Below are positions 31,830-42,879 of a stretch of DNA of 64,000 nucleotides, piece by piece (position 1 is the first letter of the stretch; each line of letters opens with the position of its first letter). The notes under the pieces are model-generated. The model did no database searches. It saw only the letters and a program-made list of their open reading frames with translations, and was not told the origin of the DNA. The translations under genes and the position numbers were made by a program. The stretch is from Diphasiastrum complanatum (taxonomy: Eukaryota > Streptophyta > Lycopodiopsida > Lycopodiales > Lycopodiaceae), in NCBI GenBank assembly GCA_029204225.1, contig CM055098.1, forward strand, positions 3,955,607 through 4,019,606, read 5' to 3'.

Positions 31830-33440
31830 GTGGGCAATGTACCTGTGCAGTTTCCTGATGGTAAAATCAAGAACATCCCTAATGTACTTTATGTTCCTGG
31901 ACTCAAAAAGAGTTTGCTTTCTGTTGGTGTAATGGCAAATCAACATCTTAAAGTTGAATTTGTCAAGGATGGATGCCTTATGAAGGATATGAACCACAAC
32001 CATAAAGTAGTGGCGAAGGGTTATAGAGATAGTAACTGTGGCCTTTATAAATTGGATGCTGCAAATCCAGGTGAATATCAACAGCATCTCAATCTGAGTT
32101 GTGGCACAGAAGACTTGGTCATTTGAACTATGGGAGCTTGAGATTGATGGCGAAGCTGAAGATGGTAATAGGGTTACCGGCATTGCAGGATGATTATCAT
32201 GCAATATGTGAAGGATGCATCATGGGAAAGCATCACAGGGAGACATTCAAGAAAGGTGGAGCTGCAAGAGCTAAGAAACCGCTGGAACTCATTCACAGCG
32301 ACCTGTGCGGCCCAATGAAGACCATGTCGTTGGGGAAAGCGTATTATTTTATGACTTTCATAGATGAGTACTCTAGGAGGACATGGATTTATTTCTTGAA
32401 GAAGAAATCTGACGCTTTTGCTCGCTTCAAGGAGTTCAAGACTTTGGTAGAGAACCAACTGGATGCACGCATCAAAGTGCTAAGATCTGATAGAGGGGGC
32501 GAATACCAATCTGATGATTTTGAGGACTTTTGCAAAGAACACGGCATCAAAAGACAATTCACACAGTCACACACGCCGCATAGTAATGGTGTAGCTGAAA
32601 GGAAAAACAGGACTATTATGGAGAGTGCACGCTCCATGATGAAGCAGATGGGCTTGACCGATTCACTTTGGTCGGAAGCGTGCAGTGCGGCAACGTTCTT
32701 GCAAAACAGGAGCCCTACAGTTGCGGTTCCAAATGTGACTCCTGAAGAAGCATTTACTGGAATAAGCCAAAAATCGACAAGTTTCGTGTCATTGGATGTA
32801 AGGCCTATGTACATGTGCCAAAGGAGGAGCGAAAGAAACTTGATGCCAAAGCAATCAAGTGTATCTTCGTCGGTTATGATGAAAGGACGAAAGCTTACGC
32901 TTACAGGTGTTTTGATCCTGTAATGAATAAGATTCACATTAGCAAAGATGTGATCTTTGATGAAACGCATAGGTATGAAGATGAAGACCATGCAAGTGGT
33001 GAAAGCATCAAAAGACTTCTCACAATTTTGGAGGAAGAAGATGAAGAAGATGCTCCACAAGATGATGCACGTGAAGACGAGAGTCGAGAGGGCGAGTATG
33101 AAAAGACCACCTGTTCAAGAGCCTAGGGGGAGGTACTTGCCAATAGGAGCAATAAAGGAGAAACAGGTTGGAAGTAAGAGACATTACTTAGACACTCCTT
33201 GGGATACATACTCTCCACGTAGTGTATTACCTGAATCTAAGATACCAAAATGGTATGAAAAGATCATGAAGGACGCAAAGCTAAATCAACCAGGATCTAG
33301 CACACAAGCTGAAGTGAGAAGATCAACTCGGGAAAGGAAGTCTCCCGATCGTTATCATGTGAACTATGCCCTAATGACTGACATTTTGAAGTGTCGAGAG
33401 CCATCAACCTTTTATGAGGCAAAAGATCACAAAGAGTGAC
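31830..33440 (+). pseudogene. copia 1 integrase
   Basis: PNVLYVPGLKKSLLSVG, then after a frameshift (about 32100) the zinc motif WHRRLGHLNYGSL...CEGCIMGKHHR, then core D (HSDLCGPMKT), D (LRSDRGGEY), E (GVAERKNRTIMESARSM). Another shift lies near 32800; the GKE-type linker and the RSTRERKSPDRYHVNYAL block follow. Stops at 32124 and 33437 also break it. All three DDE residues survive. Confidence 0.88.
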
Positions 33441-33448
33441 AAAGGGCA

Positions 33449-34930
33449 ATGGAAGAGGAAATAGAATCCATCCACAGGCATGATACATGGGAGTTGGTTG
33501 ATCTACCACTTGGAAAGAAACCCACTGACAACAAATGGGTGCTTAGAACAAAGTTTCATGCGGGTGGCACAATAGCAAAGTATAAGGCACGCCTAGTAGT
33601 GAAGGGTTATGAGCAAAGCAAAGGAATTGACTATGAAGAGACATTTGCTCCAGTGGCTAAGTGGACTACGCTACGCCTTATCATTGCCTTAGCATCTCAT
33701 TTTGGGTGGAAGATCCATCAAATGGATGTGAAGTCTCCATTTTTGAATGGTGACTTAGAGGAAGAAGTTTACATGGTCCAACCGCAGGGCTTCATGGCAA
33801 AAGGGCAAGAATAGAAGGTATGTAAACTACACAAAGCACTTTATGGCCTTAAGCAAGCGCCACGCGCATGGTATGGACGCATTGACAGTTACTTTCTTTC
33901 TCATGGGTTTGTAAGAACAAATTCAAATCCAAACCTTTATGGTCTTATAAATGATGACAGCATTTGCTTGATTGTACTTTACGTTGATGATATCATTATC
34001 ACGGGCAATGATGAGAACCTCACTCGTTCTATCAAAGCCAACTTATGCAAGCAGTTTGAGATGGCAGATTTAGATCTTATGCATTATTGCTTGGGTGTCG
34101 AAGTATGGCAAACTAGCGGTGATATCAGGTTATGTCAAAACAAGTATGTGGGCGAGATATTGGAGAGATTTCACATGACAGAGTGCAAACCTTCCATCAC
34201 CCCTTGCGAAGCTGGTAAGAAATTATCTCGTATTGATGATAGTGCACATGTTGATGCTACACTATTTCGTTAGCTAGTTGAGAGTTTAATATATCTTACG
34301 ACTACATGTCCTGATATCTGCTATGCTGTAAGTTTAATTAGCCAATTCATGTCATCGCCCACTATGGACCATTGGAAAGCTGCAAAAAGGATTTTGAGGT
34401 ATGTGAAAGGTACACCTAACCTTGGTCTAATCTACAAAAGACAAAGTGTTTTACCTAAGTTGCAAGGTTATGTTGACGCTGATTGGGCAGGAAGTATAGA
34501 TGATAGAAAGTCAACAACAAGTTATGCCTTCAATTTTAATAGCGGTTGTTTTTCATGGTCTAGCAAGAAGCAAGATACTATTTCTCTTTCTTCCACAGAA
34601 GCCGAATATAAAGCGTTGAGTTCTGTTACCCAAGAAGCTGTTTGGCTACGTAAGTTGTTATGTGAGATTGGCATGAAGCAGGTAAATCCCACTGTTATTT
34701 TCTGTGACAGTCAAAGTGGAATACAATTGGCTAAAAAGCTTATCTTTCACGCAAGGACAAAACATATTGAAGTAAAATATCACTTTGTGCGTGAAAAGTT
34801 ACAATCTGAAGATATAAGTATTGTACATTGTTCTACGTTATTACAAGTTGCTGATATATTTACGAAAGCTTTAAGTAAAGAAAAGTTTGAGACTTTTAGA
34901 GCCAAACTTGGCTTAGATCTGGTTATGTAA
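33449..34930 (+). pseudogene. copia 1 reverse transcriptase and RNase H
   Basis: HDTWELVDLPLGKKP, YKARLVVKGYEQSKGIDYEE, HQMDVKSPFLNGDLEEEVYM (palm Asp), then VLYVDDIIITGND with the YVDD box (33975 on). RNase H: YVDADWAGSIDDRKSTTSYA, SLSSTEAEYKAL, and a final ADIFTKALSKEKF. Stops at 33812-33814 and 34272-34274 divide the frame. It ends 91 bp before the 3' LTR. Confidence 0.9.
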
Positions 34931-35010
34931 AAAGCCTTTACTTGTAATACTATCATGGAGGTATGTTCCATGAATAGAGTAAACTCTAAAATAAAAAGAG
35001 ACGTTGATCA

Positions 35011-35021
35011 TTGAGGGAGAG
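35011..35021 (+). other. Polypurine tract of copia 1
   Basis: TTGAGGGAGAG directly before the 3' LTR. Copia 2 has the same tract (minus strand, 47932-47942). Confidence 0.9.
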
Positions 35022-35269
35022 AGTTAAAATAGCAATAATCGACTTATACAGTGCTTTCTTATTTCGACGGCACCACATGTGCTTAGTTCTAGAGTTATCG
35101 GGCCATCTTTTTTTTATGAGCCCTTTGAGTGCTTTTAAGCAACTTATCTTTGTACTTACTTATCAGTTGAATATACAGTTTGAGGAGAGCAATTCTGTGG
35201 TCTTGTTGCACTTGATGTTGTGTTGTGGTGATTGATCCGGTCGGGTGTTTAAACTGTGTTTTCTTAACT
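35022..35269 (+). repeat. 3' LTR of copia 1
   Basis: 248 bp; differs from the 5' LTR at about eight sites (for example GATCGAC/AATCGAC, CACGTGTG/CACATGTG), roughly 3 percent. Confidence 0.95.
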
Positions 35270-35274
35270 TGCAC

Positions 35275-35497
35275 ATGGGCAAACAGCTTGCGGAGATAAA
35301 TAGGCAATGTGAGTGCAATTGTGAGACGCATTGTGAGAGGCATTCTGAGAGACATTTTCAGAGGCTGTGAGAGAGCCTGTGAGAGGCTGTGAGAGCCAGG
35401 GTACTATGAGAGAAAAGTCGGTCGAGATGGCAGGGTGCAGACCAGCTGACGTGAGAGAGAGGGAGGGAGGGAGAGAGAGAGAGAGATATGGTTTAGG

Positions 35498-35573
<76 letters not shown>

Positions 35574-35627
35574 TGCTTTAGGGAAAGAGAGAGATAGACA
35601 GAGGGAGAGAGAGCGGGATATGCTTTC

Positions 35628-35673
<46 letters not shown>
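35275..35673. repeat. GTGAGAG-rich block and (GA)n tracts
   Basis: 35300-35400 repeats forms of TGTGAGAGGC. (GA)n runs lie at 35500-35570 and 35633-35673, separated by units resembling GATATGCTTTAGGG (35481, 35570, 35617). On the minus strand this is (TC)n broken by CCCTAAAGCATATC phrases. Confidence 0.85.
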
Positions 35674-35677
<4 letters not shown>

Positions 35678-37121
35678 TGCCCATCAAAGATGAGTTCCTG
35701 GCGCTGCATAAAAGCTCTCGATGTGTTGAAAATCATACCTTTGGTTTTCAATATGTTAACCCCCAATCCCCATCTACTGCAGAAGGCATGAAGACTGTCT
35801 AGCTGCCGCTGTAATCCCTCTCTAGAAGAAGATAGGAGGACCACGTCATTTGCATATAAAAGTATAGCAATCAAGATGCTCCCAAGCCTGCAACCTGTTC
35901 CACCACATCCCTTAATAACTCTCTCAAGCTCGTCAATATATAGTCCAAACAGGGTTGGGGATAGAGAACAACCCTGTTTCATGCCAATAGTGCTCCAAAT
36001 GTGGTCTGAGATGCCGGTGTCACTCCGAAAACAGCCAAGGACTCTCTCATATAGTGCCATCACTGCCAAGATCGTGTCAAAAAACCAAGATCACATAGAC
36101 GCTGAATGAGAAGGGATCATGGAACAGAGTCGAAGGCTTTCCTGAAGTCAACAAAACAATAGTAGACCCACTCTCTTCTGTGTCTAGCCTCCTCAATAAT
36201 GGCCCAAAGGGTGAAGATATGATCTGTGGTGGAGTAGTGTGCTATGACACCTGCCTGGCCCAATGCATGTAATCTCCTAGACTTTGCCTCAGAACTGACT
36301 GCTGACTGGAGGATGGTGCCATATAACTTAGCAATGATATGTCCAATCATAATGGTGCGATAATTACCAGGGTCCATGGGGTCACCAGTTTTATGAATGG
36401 GGTGGATGATGTTGGTACACCAGGAGGAAGGGAAGCCGGAGACAACTGCTCGATTAAGCAAAGTGGCTAGGGTCGGTGAAAGTGTATCTGTAGCATGGAT
36501 TAATAGTTCGGATTCAAGGTCGTCAATATCACGGGTGCGACGGGTTTTCAGTCTTTTGATGGCAGTCAGGACCATGTTCGGGGTGAAGAAAGTGAAAGTA
36601 GTCGGTCGGGGAGAAATGGAGATGGGTGTGTCCGTGGGTGCAATATATAAGGTAGTGGCGTATGTAGTCCAGGTATGAAGGTCAGTGAGAGGAGGAGGTG
36701 GGGTACAGGGGATGAATTCTCTCCAGAAGGCACCGGAGGAGGAACTGCAAAGGGAATCGACTAAGCTTTTCCCTTTTTGAGTTTCATACATCCGTTTCTT
36801 CTGTCGGAGGGCATGATGGAAAGATCGACGAGCTGCAGGAAGAAGGTGTGTATTATGCAATCTAGCTTGGGTGACTTGGAGATGGAGGATATGACACTCG
36901 GCGTCAAACCAGGGAGGTCGGATAGGGTGTGACGAAGTGGGTGGGCACCGATGTGGTTTGGAGGGAAAGGAAAATGATGCAGTGGTATGTAGTGAAGTGG
37001 TAAGGAAGATAGCTTGTGTTTCCAACGGCGTGTGGTGGGGAAAATGACAAGAAATGAGCTGACAGCCTCCTGGTATGTCTTGTCTTGATGTGAGAGCGAT
37101 CAAAAGTGTACTTGGGTGCAC
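35674..37121 (-). pseudogene. LINE A reverse transcriptase
   Basis: Motifs: TGDPMDPGNYRTIMIGHIIA, CFVDFRKAFDSVP (palm Asp), MKQGCSLSPTLFGLYIDELE, ILLYANDVVLLSSS. The catalytic box is YAND instead of YADD. A stop and frameshift lie near 36115-36070. It ends at FDGQP, where (TC)n begins, so the thumb and zinc C-terminus are absent. Confidence 0.85.
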
Positions 37122-37360
37122 GAGAGATGGATGGAATAGTGGGTGGTTGGGAAGTCGGGATGGAGCCCATACTGAAAGACAGGAAGGCGTGATCGGAAAG
37201 GGTAGTGGGAGGAATCTGGAAACCAGACATAAGTGGGATAAAACCTGGTGACCCTATGAGATAGTCGACAACACTGTGTCCTCCGCTATGTGGATGGCAA
37301 GTGAATCTGCTAGAATGTGGCCAGCAAGCCAGGCCATTGTAAATGGCCAACTCGTGAGCC

Positions 37361-37933
37361 TCACCCATCTGTAGATTCTAGAAGGTACTCTCCATAACTC
37401 GTGATAGGGCCCATCATATCCTCTGAGGTCCTGGTGATGCCAACGTCCTCGCAATCAATAGCTCGTGTACGTAATATGTCATCAGTGTCGTGGAAATCCA
37501 CCTGTCTGGTAGCAGTCCTGGCATAAAAGTCGCCAATGAGAAGGACATAACCCTGATTAGTAAATCTGACAATGTCTACAGAGAGATCAGTATAAGGAGA
37601 GCCTGATCCGTCTGCAAAGGAGGACTCTAGAGAGAAGTAGCAGGCGGCAATGAAGAGATCCCTATCCAAACCGATAGCTCGCCCAGTGATATGAGCCCAT
37701 ATGTATCGTGCCTGGGCATCATGTCGGAGAAACTCTATAGCTGACTGTAGTGACTCTCGATAAAGGCACGCAACTCCACCCGAACCTCTGCCACTCGCTG
37801 ATCGAGTCTTTGTCCTATAAACTGAATCCCATCTGTAACCTGTAAATGTGGGTAGTCCTCTCTCTGGGCTCTCGTGTGTCTCCATAAAAAATAGTATATC
37901 TTTGTCTGTGAAGTTGGTAAGATCTCCAGTCAT
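37361..37933 (-). pseudogene. LINE A endonuclease
   Basis: Apurinic-type endonuclease signature: ILFFMETHESPERG (catalytic Glu), GRGSGGVACLYRES, LLIGDFYARTATRQVDF (the usual G-D-F-N-A-R has Tyr for Asn, expected to damage catalysis). It is continued after a frameshift by HSVVDYLIGSPGFIPL and SDHAFLSFS (37260-37170), which supplies the terminal Asp-His pair. Confidence 0.83.
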
Positions 37934-38091
37934 GGATGATGAGTGTATGCCATTACAGTTCCATATTCCAAGATGTAGGTAGTGTGGAGGGGGTCCCGGG
38001 ATGCTCCCATGCCCGGGGACCCAATTTCCTATAGGCTGTTTCTGGATGCAGTACCATCGAGGTACCGAACAACTCCATCACGATAGATCAC

Positions 38092-38838
38092 TCATCTTCT
38101 GGTAGCTTTGGCGGTTTGGAGTGCTTGGTGTCTCTCTTCAACTTGGATATAGGTAAGGTCATCATCCATGAAAATTTTGGTGTCTTTCAGTTTGGTTCTT
38201 TTCCGCAAGGTTGCCTTACGATATGTATGTGACGTGAAGCGGAGGATCAAGGTAGCGGTGTCTTTTTTTAGTACGCCATGCTGTATCCAAACCATCTGCA
38301 TTGTGTCCTAGGGTGGTGCATAAAAATCTTTTTGCTTCGGTGGCGTTTTGGGTGTCATGCCTCGTACCCTAATATTGAGAGCCTTGGAATCTCGAAGTTT
38401 CTCTGCCATGAGAGTAGCGGAAATGAATGATGAAAAGGGGGGAGACTTACTTCCGCCATCGGCTGTCCAAGGTGGGCTGGTAGCTTTGTTCTTGGTGATG
38501 ATAGAAGCCCATGTTTTGGTCGACTCTTTGTGCTGGCTCAGTTGCTGTTCCAGATCTTGAATCTTCATCTTTGTCTCTTCTTGTGGCTCGGAGGCATATT
38601 TATTTTCCATTTCTGTCCAGAGCTGTTGGTTCTCTGTGCGTAGGTGGATGATTTCCAGTTTCAGAGTTTGCACATCTGCCTTCAATTCTTTCAATTGGTA
38701 GGCTAGGAAATTCTTGAAGGATTTGGAGGTGGTGTAGTCGGCATGAGACAAGAAGGGGGTGTCTGGAGCAGCACTGGTAGAGATGGGAGTCGAAGGGACA
38801 TGGGGTGAGAGAGGGCTCGAGTGGGATTGTTGTTGCAC
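38092..38838 (-). pseudogene. LINE A ORF1
   Basis: Ser/Pro-rich N-terminus, then a coiled-coil-like stretch (ELKADVQTLKLEIIHLRTEN), then SKALNIRVRGM, the start of the RNA-binding core shared with other ORF1s in the window. A stop near 38310 breaks it; the homologous remainder (KDTKIFMDDDLTYIQVEER) continues in another frame to 38092. Confidence 0.8.
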
Positions 38839-38862
38839 AGCAGTGGGGGCAGGTGTCTACTA

Positions 38863-40010
38863 ATGCGTACCCGCCGGTAGATCCGTAATGTGAATACTCC
38901 ATGAGGAGAGGAGACGACAGGCTTGGGAATACCACGAAAAGGAGTGTCCCACATAATGTAGGTGCTCGGATGATGACAAAGCTGCTGCAGCATAGTGTGT
39001 TTCTCTACCCTGAAGACCCTCCAGGCGTTGTATGAATGTGACAATATGGAACAATGCCTCTAGCTGAATAGGCCCCAAAGCTTTTGCCTCACCGAATGCC
39101 CTTTCCGATCTGCAACCTGCATGGGAGTGAGATCATCATCCATAAATATAAGTGTACACAGTTTGAGGGTTTCCCATCTCTCTTCCAAATTCGTGAAGCG
39201 AACTATGAGTGTAGAAGGGTCTCTCTTGGTTCTCCAAGCTCTATCCAACCCTTCGGAGTGGTGGGAGAGTGTGCTTGAAAAAAAGCTGGTTGCTTCAATC
39301 TTTGGATCATTGGTGTCTTCAACTCCGCGGACCCTTATATTCAGGGTTTTGTACTCACGCATTCGCTCTTCGGATATGGTGGCTGAAATGACTTGGTTGA
39401 AGGAGGGTGTACCTTCCTTAACATCTTCCTTGAAAAGAGAAGCCCACGCTTTCGTCTCAGCCTTATGTTGCTCTATTTTCTCTTACAATTCTTGAATCTT
39501 TGTAGGTTCTCCTTGATTACTTATTGCCGCCTCCAAAGAAGTAATCCGGGTTAACATGATTTTTCGCTCAGCAGACATAGATTGAATGATCACTTGAAGC
39601 TGTCCCATTTCCTTTTGCAGATAGGTGGATTCGTGTTTGATCTGCTCGATGTAAGAGAGAATGTATTGTTCAAATGACTTGGCAGGTGTATAGATCTCGG
39701 GTATCACGAAAGATGAGTGAGCAAGTGGCGGGCAGGGAGTGTGGACTAGATTTGTAGGCAACGCTGACTCAATCTTCACCTTACGTAAGACTTCATCTGT
39801 ATCAGCAGTACCATCATTATGGTTCCGAGCAACATCGGAAACCATTGCGAAAGAAGTGGAAACAACGGTGATGGGTTCTGGAGCGCTGGTGGACAGCGAG
39901 AAAGGAACTTTTTCCATGAGGGAATCTGCAGTGCTGATGGACAGAGGGGAGGCTGCAGCACTGGTGGATGAATCTATAACATTGGTAGAAGATGCTTGCA
40001 ATTGTTTTCC
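38863..40010 (-). mobile_element. LINE B, internally deleted (ORF1 joined to ORF2 tail)
   Basis: Minus strand: ORF1 (40001-39064) joins at about 39062 to a piece of ORF2 C-terminal region (39060-38863: LEALFHIVTFIQRLEGL, LLSSWSIHITDLPAGTH), skipping endonuclease and RT, about 3 kb in the full-length copy. Its own 3' end is missing. Confidence 0.72.
39064..40001 (-). pseudogene. LINE B ORF1
   Basis: Ser/Ala-rich N-terminus, coiled-coil-like middle (EQIKHESTYLQKEMGQLQ, RKIMLTRITSLEAAI), stop near 39483, then TLNIRVRGVEDTNDP and LIFMDDDLTPMQVADRK, matching the conserved C-terminal part of the family's ORF1. Separate family member from LINE A. Confidence 0.78.
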
Positions 40011-40084
40011 TCGAGCTATGGAATCAGGCAGATATGTGAAAGGAATACAAATGACTGTGCCAAATTGGAGTGTTAGCTAATACA

Positions 40085-42570
40085 ACTCAATTCTTAACAT
40101 CTCCAAAAACAGCCAAAAGAAGGATATCAAATATAATGTTGAGCAAGATTCTGATAATGATGAAGAGTACAAGCCTCCAGGTAGTCAGGAAGAAAGTTCG
40201 AGCTCTTCCATAAGTCTGAAGTGTGATAGAAATTAGGAAGAAAGTTCGAGCTCTTCCATGAGTCTGAAGTGTTTGCCTATCTCCAGGAGCTCTGTATCCA
40301 GCACCTTTCTGAAAGCTCTTCAGCATCCTTGAACACACTACGTTGGGTCTCAACATATTTCTCAGCGTCAAGCCATTCTGCAGAGTCTAGCTCCGCTTTT
40401 TCTTGGTACTCCAAGACCTTCACTTCCTCGGCAGGAAAATCCACTGATTGGAAACCAGTGGGTGTTGTCTTTGAAAGCTCACCAAAAACGTTTGACATGG
40501 ATTTGAAGGAGCTATTAATGACACCTCAAAATCCGGGAGTACATAAAGACACAACCACTCCTATCATCTGCATGCACTGGAAGGACCTTTTTGACCATTG
40601 CTTTTTTGCAAAGCTTCCTGGCCAAATATCCAAATGAAAGGAATGTTGCTTCCTTGGGTGTCCGAGTTCAGGAAATGGGCAGTGAAGCCAAACCCCAAAC
40701 CCTAAACTAGTATGAAGCCCATACAACTGCCTTTCAAACTGTGTTCTATTTGCAAAACATGCTCAAACTGACTTTCACTTACACCGTCCCTGTCATATAC
40801 CAAGCAGCTTCAGTACATGTGCATAATCAAGCACATGTACTAAGAAAAATTCTGTCACTTATATTACACAACTCAATTCTTAACATCTCCGAAAACAGCC
40901 AAAAGAAGGATATCAAATATACTGTTCAGCAAGATTCTGATGATGACGAAGAGTACAAGCCTTCAGGTAGACAAGAAGAAAGTTCGAGCTCTTCCATAAG
41001 TCTAAAGTGTGATAGAAATTAGTAAGCACCTTGGGTTTGCACCCTCATAATTTGCGGTGTAATTGATAGATTTCACCAACTATTTTCAGTGCTACACTTT
41101 CCAGACATAGCAATCGATCTCATCCAGGGAGAAATCGATCTCATCCTATATGACATAACAGTGTGTAGGTTTAGGGTTTAGGGTTTAGAGTTTAGAGTTT
41201 GGAGCATAAGTGATTCATAAGCTGTTGAAGTTCATCCGGGGAGAAACCGATCTCATCCTATAAGACATAGTAGTGTGTAGGTTTAGGGTTTAGGCTTAGA
41301 GAGGCAGGATAGTAAACATCACTGGAAAAATTTATCCAAGAAAATTATCTTGAAGTTTGATTTTGTAGTTTGCACAGCTCCAGGAGCTCTGTATCCAGCA
41401 CCTTTCTGAAAGCTCTTCAGCATCCTTGAACACACTACGTTGGGTCTCAACATATTTCTCAGCTTCAAGCCATTCTGCATAGTCTAGCTCCGCTTTTTCT
41501 TGGTACTCCAAGACCTTCACTTCCTCGGCAGGAAAATCCACTGATTGGAAATCAGTGGGTGTTGTCTCTGAAATCACCCTAAAAACGTTTGACGTGGATT
41601 TGAAGGAGGAGCAATTAATGACTTTCCAAATAAAATTTGCAGAGTCTGTGTTGTTGTAATGAGCAGATCTTTCACTAATCAGAAAGAAAAATAGCTCACT
41701 TGTGTATGTACCTTTTTCATGGAGAAGTAAAACTGCAATTCTCAAGAAAGCTTCAGCAGTAGAACATTTTTGTTTGCATGTTCTTATGCAGTTCTGGAAG
41801 TGGAGTCACAACTGGTCCTTCTTGAGATGCTGAGCATTCACTTCACCCAAAAATCTTCTGATCTTGAGCTTGATCCTGCATGCAGTTTACGTAGTTGTGC
41901 CAAATACCCGATTTCGCACCCTAGATTTCCCCAGGCACTGGAAAGACCTTTTTGACCATTGCTTTCTTACAAATCTTCCTGGCCAAATATTCAGGTGAAA
42001 TGGGTATTGATCACTGCCCCCAGAAGGCAAAAAATGTGAATCTGGTTGACCTGCACCTTGGATAACGAACTATACAAAATGACAATCCCCTAACCCTAAA
42101 CCTTGGATAACGGACCTTGGACAAAGGAGGCTTTGTTAGCTAGGATAAAGGAGAAGTTCTAGAAAACTTGCCTGGTATTTGTGACTTCACAATTTTTTTT
42201 AAAACTTATGCCCGGACAGCAGAAGGCACTTAGATTACCCAATAAGACGTGTACAAATAATAGAATGAAGCTAGAGGCCTCATTGACAGGGATATGTATT
42301 GATCCATGTCTGTCCTTAGATTGGTTTGTCGTCTGAGGAAAGTAAATTTAAAGGATTCTTGTTGTGGCACGACATGCAATTTCCAGAGCATTCAGAATTG
42401 GTCAAAAGCACAAGGTCTTTGTTTATCACCTTGTGGCAGAAATAAATGCAGAGAAAAATATTGAGAAGGCTTCAACTCACAAAGAGTGGCTCTCAAAATT
42501 CTCATCCTGCGATCCGATCATCCCATTATGTTTAGCTTCATGTTTCCTTTTAGTGTTGTTGTTGGAGTTC
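40085..42570 (+). pseudogene. Duplicated fragments of an SNF2-type chromatin remodeller gene
   Basis: Two copies of an SNF2 motif I-Ia region: 40571-40680 reads TGRTFLTIAFLQSFLAKYP, then in another frame LLPWVSEFRKWAVKP; 41924-41995 reads GTGKTFLTIAFLQIFLAKY. A helicase motif VI region lies at 42367-42500: RHAISRAFRIGQKHKVF, VYHLVAE, HKEWLSK. The pattern fits the Rad54/ATRX-like branch that includes plant CLASSY proteins (Pol IV recruitment in RNA-directed DNA methylation), but the subfamily call is an inference. Also duplicated: an acidic/serine segment (DSDDDEEYKPS, 40150 and 40950) and a 225-bp block (40276-40500, 41375-41600) that is open on the minus strand. No continuous frame, so non-functional. 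Confidence 0.68.
41168..41296 (+). repeat. Short interstitial telomere-like runs
   Basis: GGTTTAGGGTTTAGGGTTTAG at 41168-41188 and a shorter run at 41280-41293: the Arabidopsis-type plant telomere unit. Confidence 0.75.
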
Positions 42571-42703
42571 ATCCCAAAACCCTAAACCGATCTCATCAGA
42601 TAAGACATAGTACTGTGTAGGTCTTGTAGTTCCCTGTGGTGAATAACACTGTTTTGCTTAGCAATTAGTAAGTTGTTGAAGGTCATCTGGGGAGCGCATC
42701 GTT

Positions 42704-42704
<1 letters not shown>

Positions 42705-42759
<55 letters not shown>
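42705..42759. repeat. (TA)n tract
   Basis: About 27 TA units, near the second copy of the dispersed repeat. Confidence 0.95.
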
Positions 42760-42761
<2 letters not shown>

Positions 42762-42879
42762 TAGATCCGCCAAAGAGAGAGAGATAGCGAGAGCATGAGA
42801 TAGAGTTCTTCAGTCAGATATATAAATAGTTGGCTCTTTCATGCCCGATTCTGTGGTGTCTCAGTTATGGGAGGCATGG

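Larger units (their letters stand above)
29299..35269 (+). mobile_element. Ty1/copia element 1 with atypical LTR ends
   Basis: 5,971 bp. LTRs 29299-29546 and 35022-35269, each 248 bp, starting AGTTAA and ending TTAACT, with about eight differences. Target duplication TGCAC at 29294-29298 and 35270-35274. PBS TGGTATCAGAGCC at 29547, purine tract TTGAGGGAGAG at 35011-35021. Gag-pol is in copia order (gag, protease, integrase, RT, RNase H) but broken by stops and shifts. Confidence 0.96.
35674..38862 (-). mobile_element. LINE A, 3'-truncated, (TC)n at its end
   Basis: Minus-strand LINE with ORF1 (38838-38092), endonuclease (37933-37361) and RT (37121-35674). It stops inside ORF2 just after the RT palm (FDGQP) and passes directly into (TC)n; normal LINE copies keep their 3' ends. 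Its 5' edge abuts LINE B near 38862. Confidence 0.82.

Noticed and set aside
40269-40637. Plus-strand Ser/Thr-rich ORF over the duplicated 225-bp block
   Set aside because: The opposite strand has more protein-like composition in both copies; neither can be assigned to a family with confidence.
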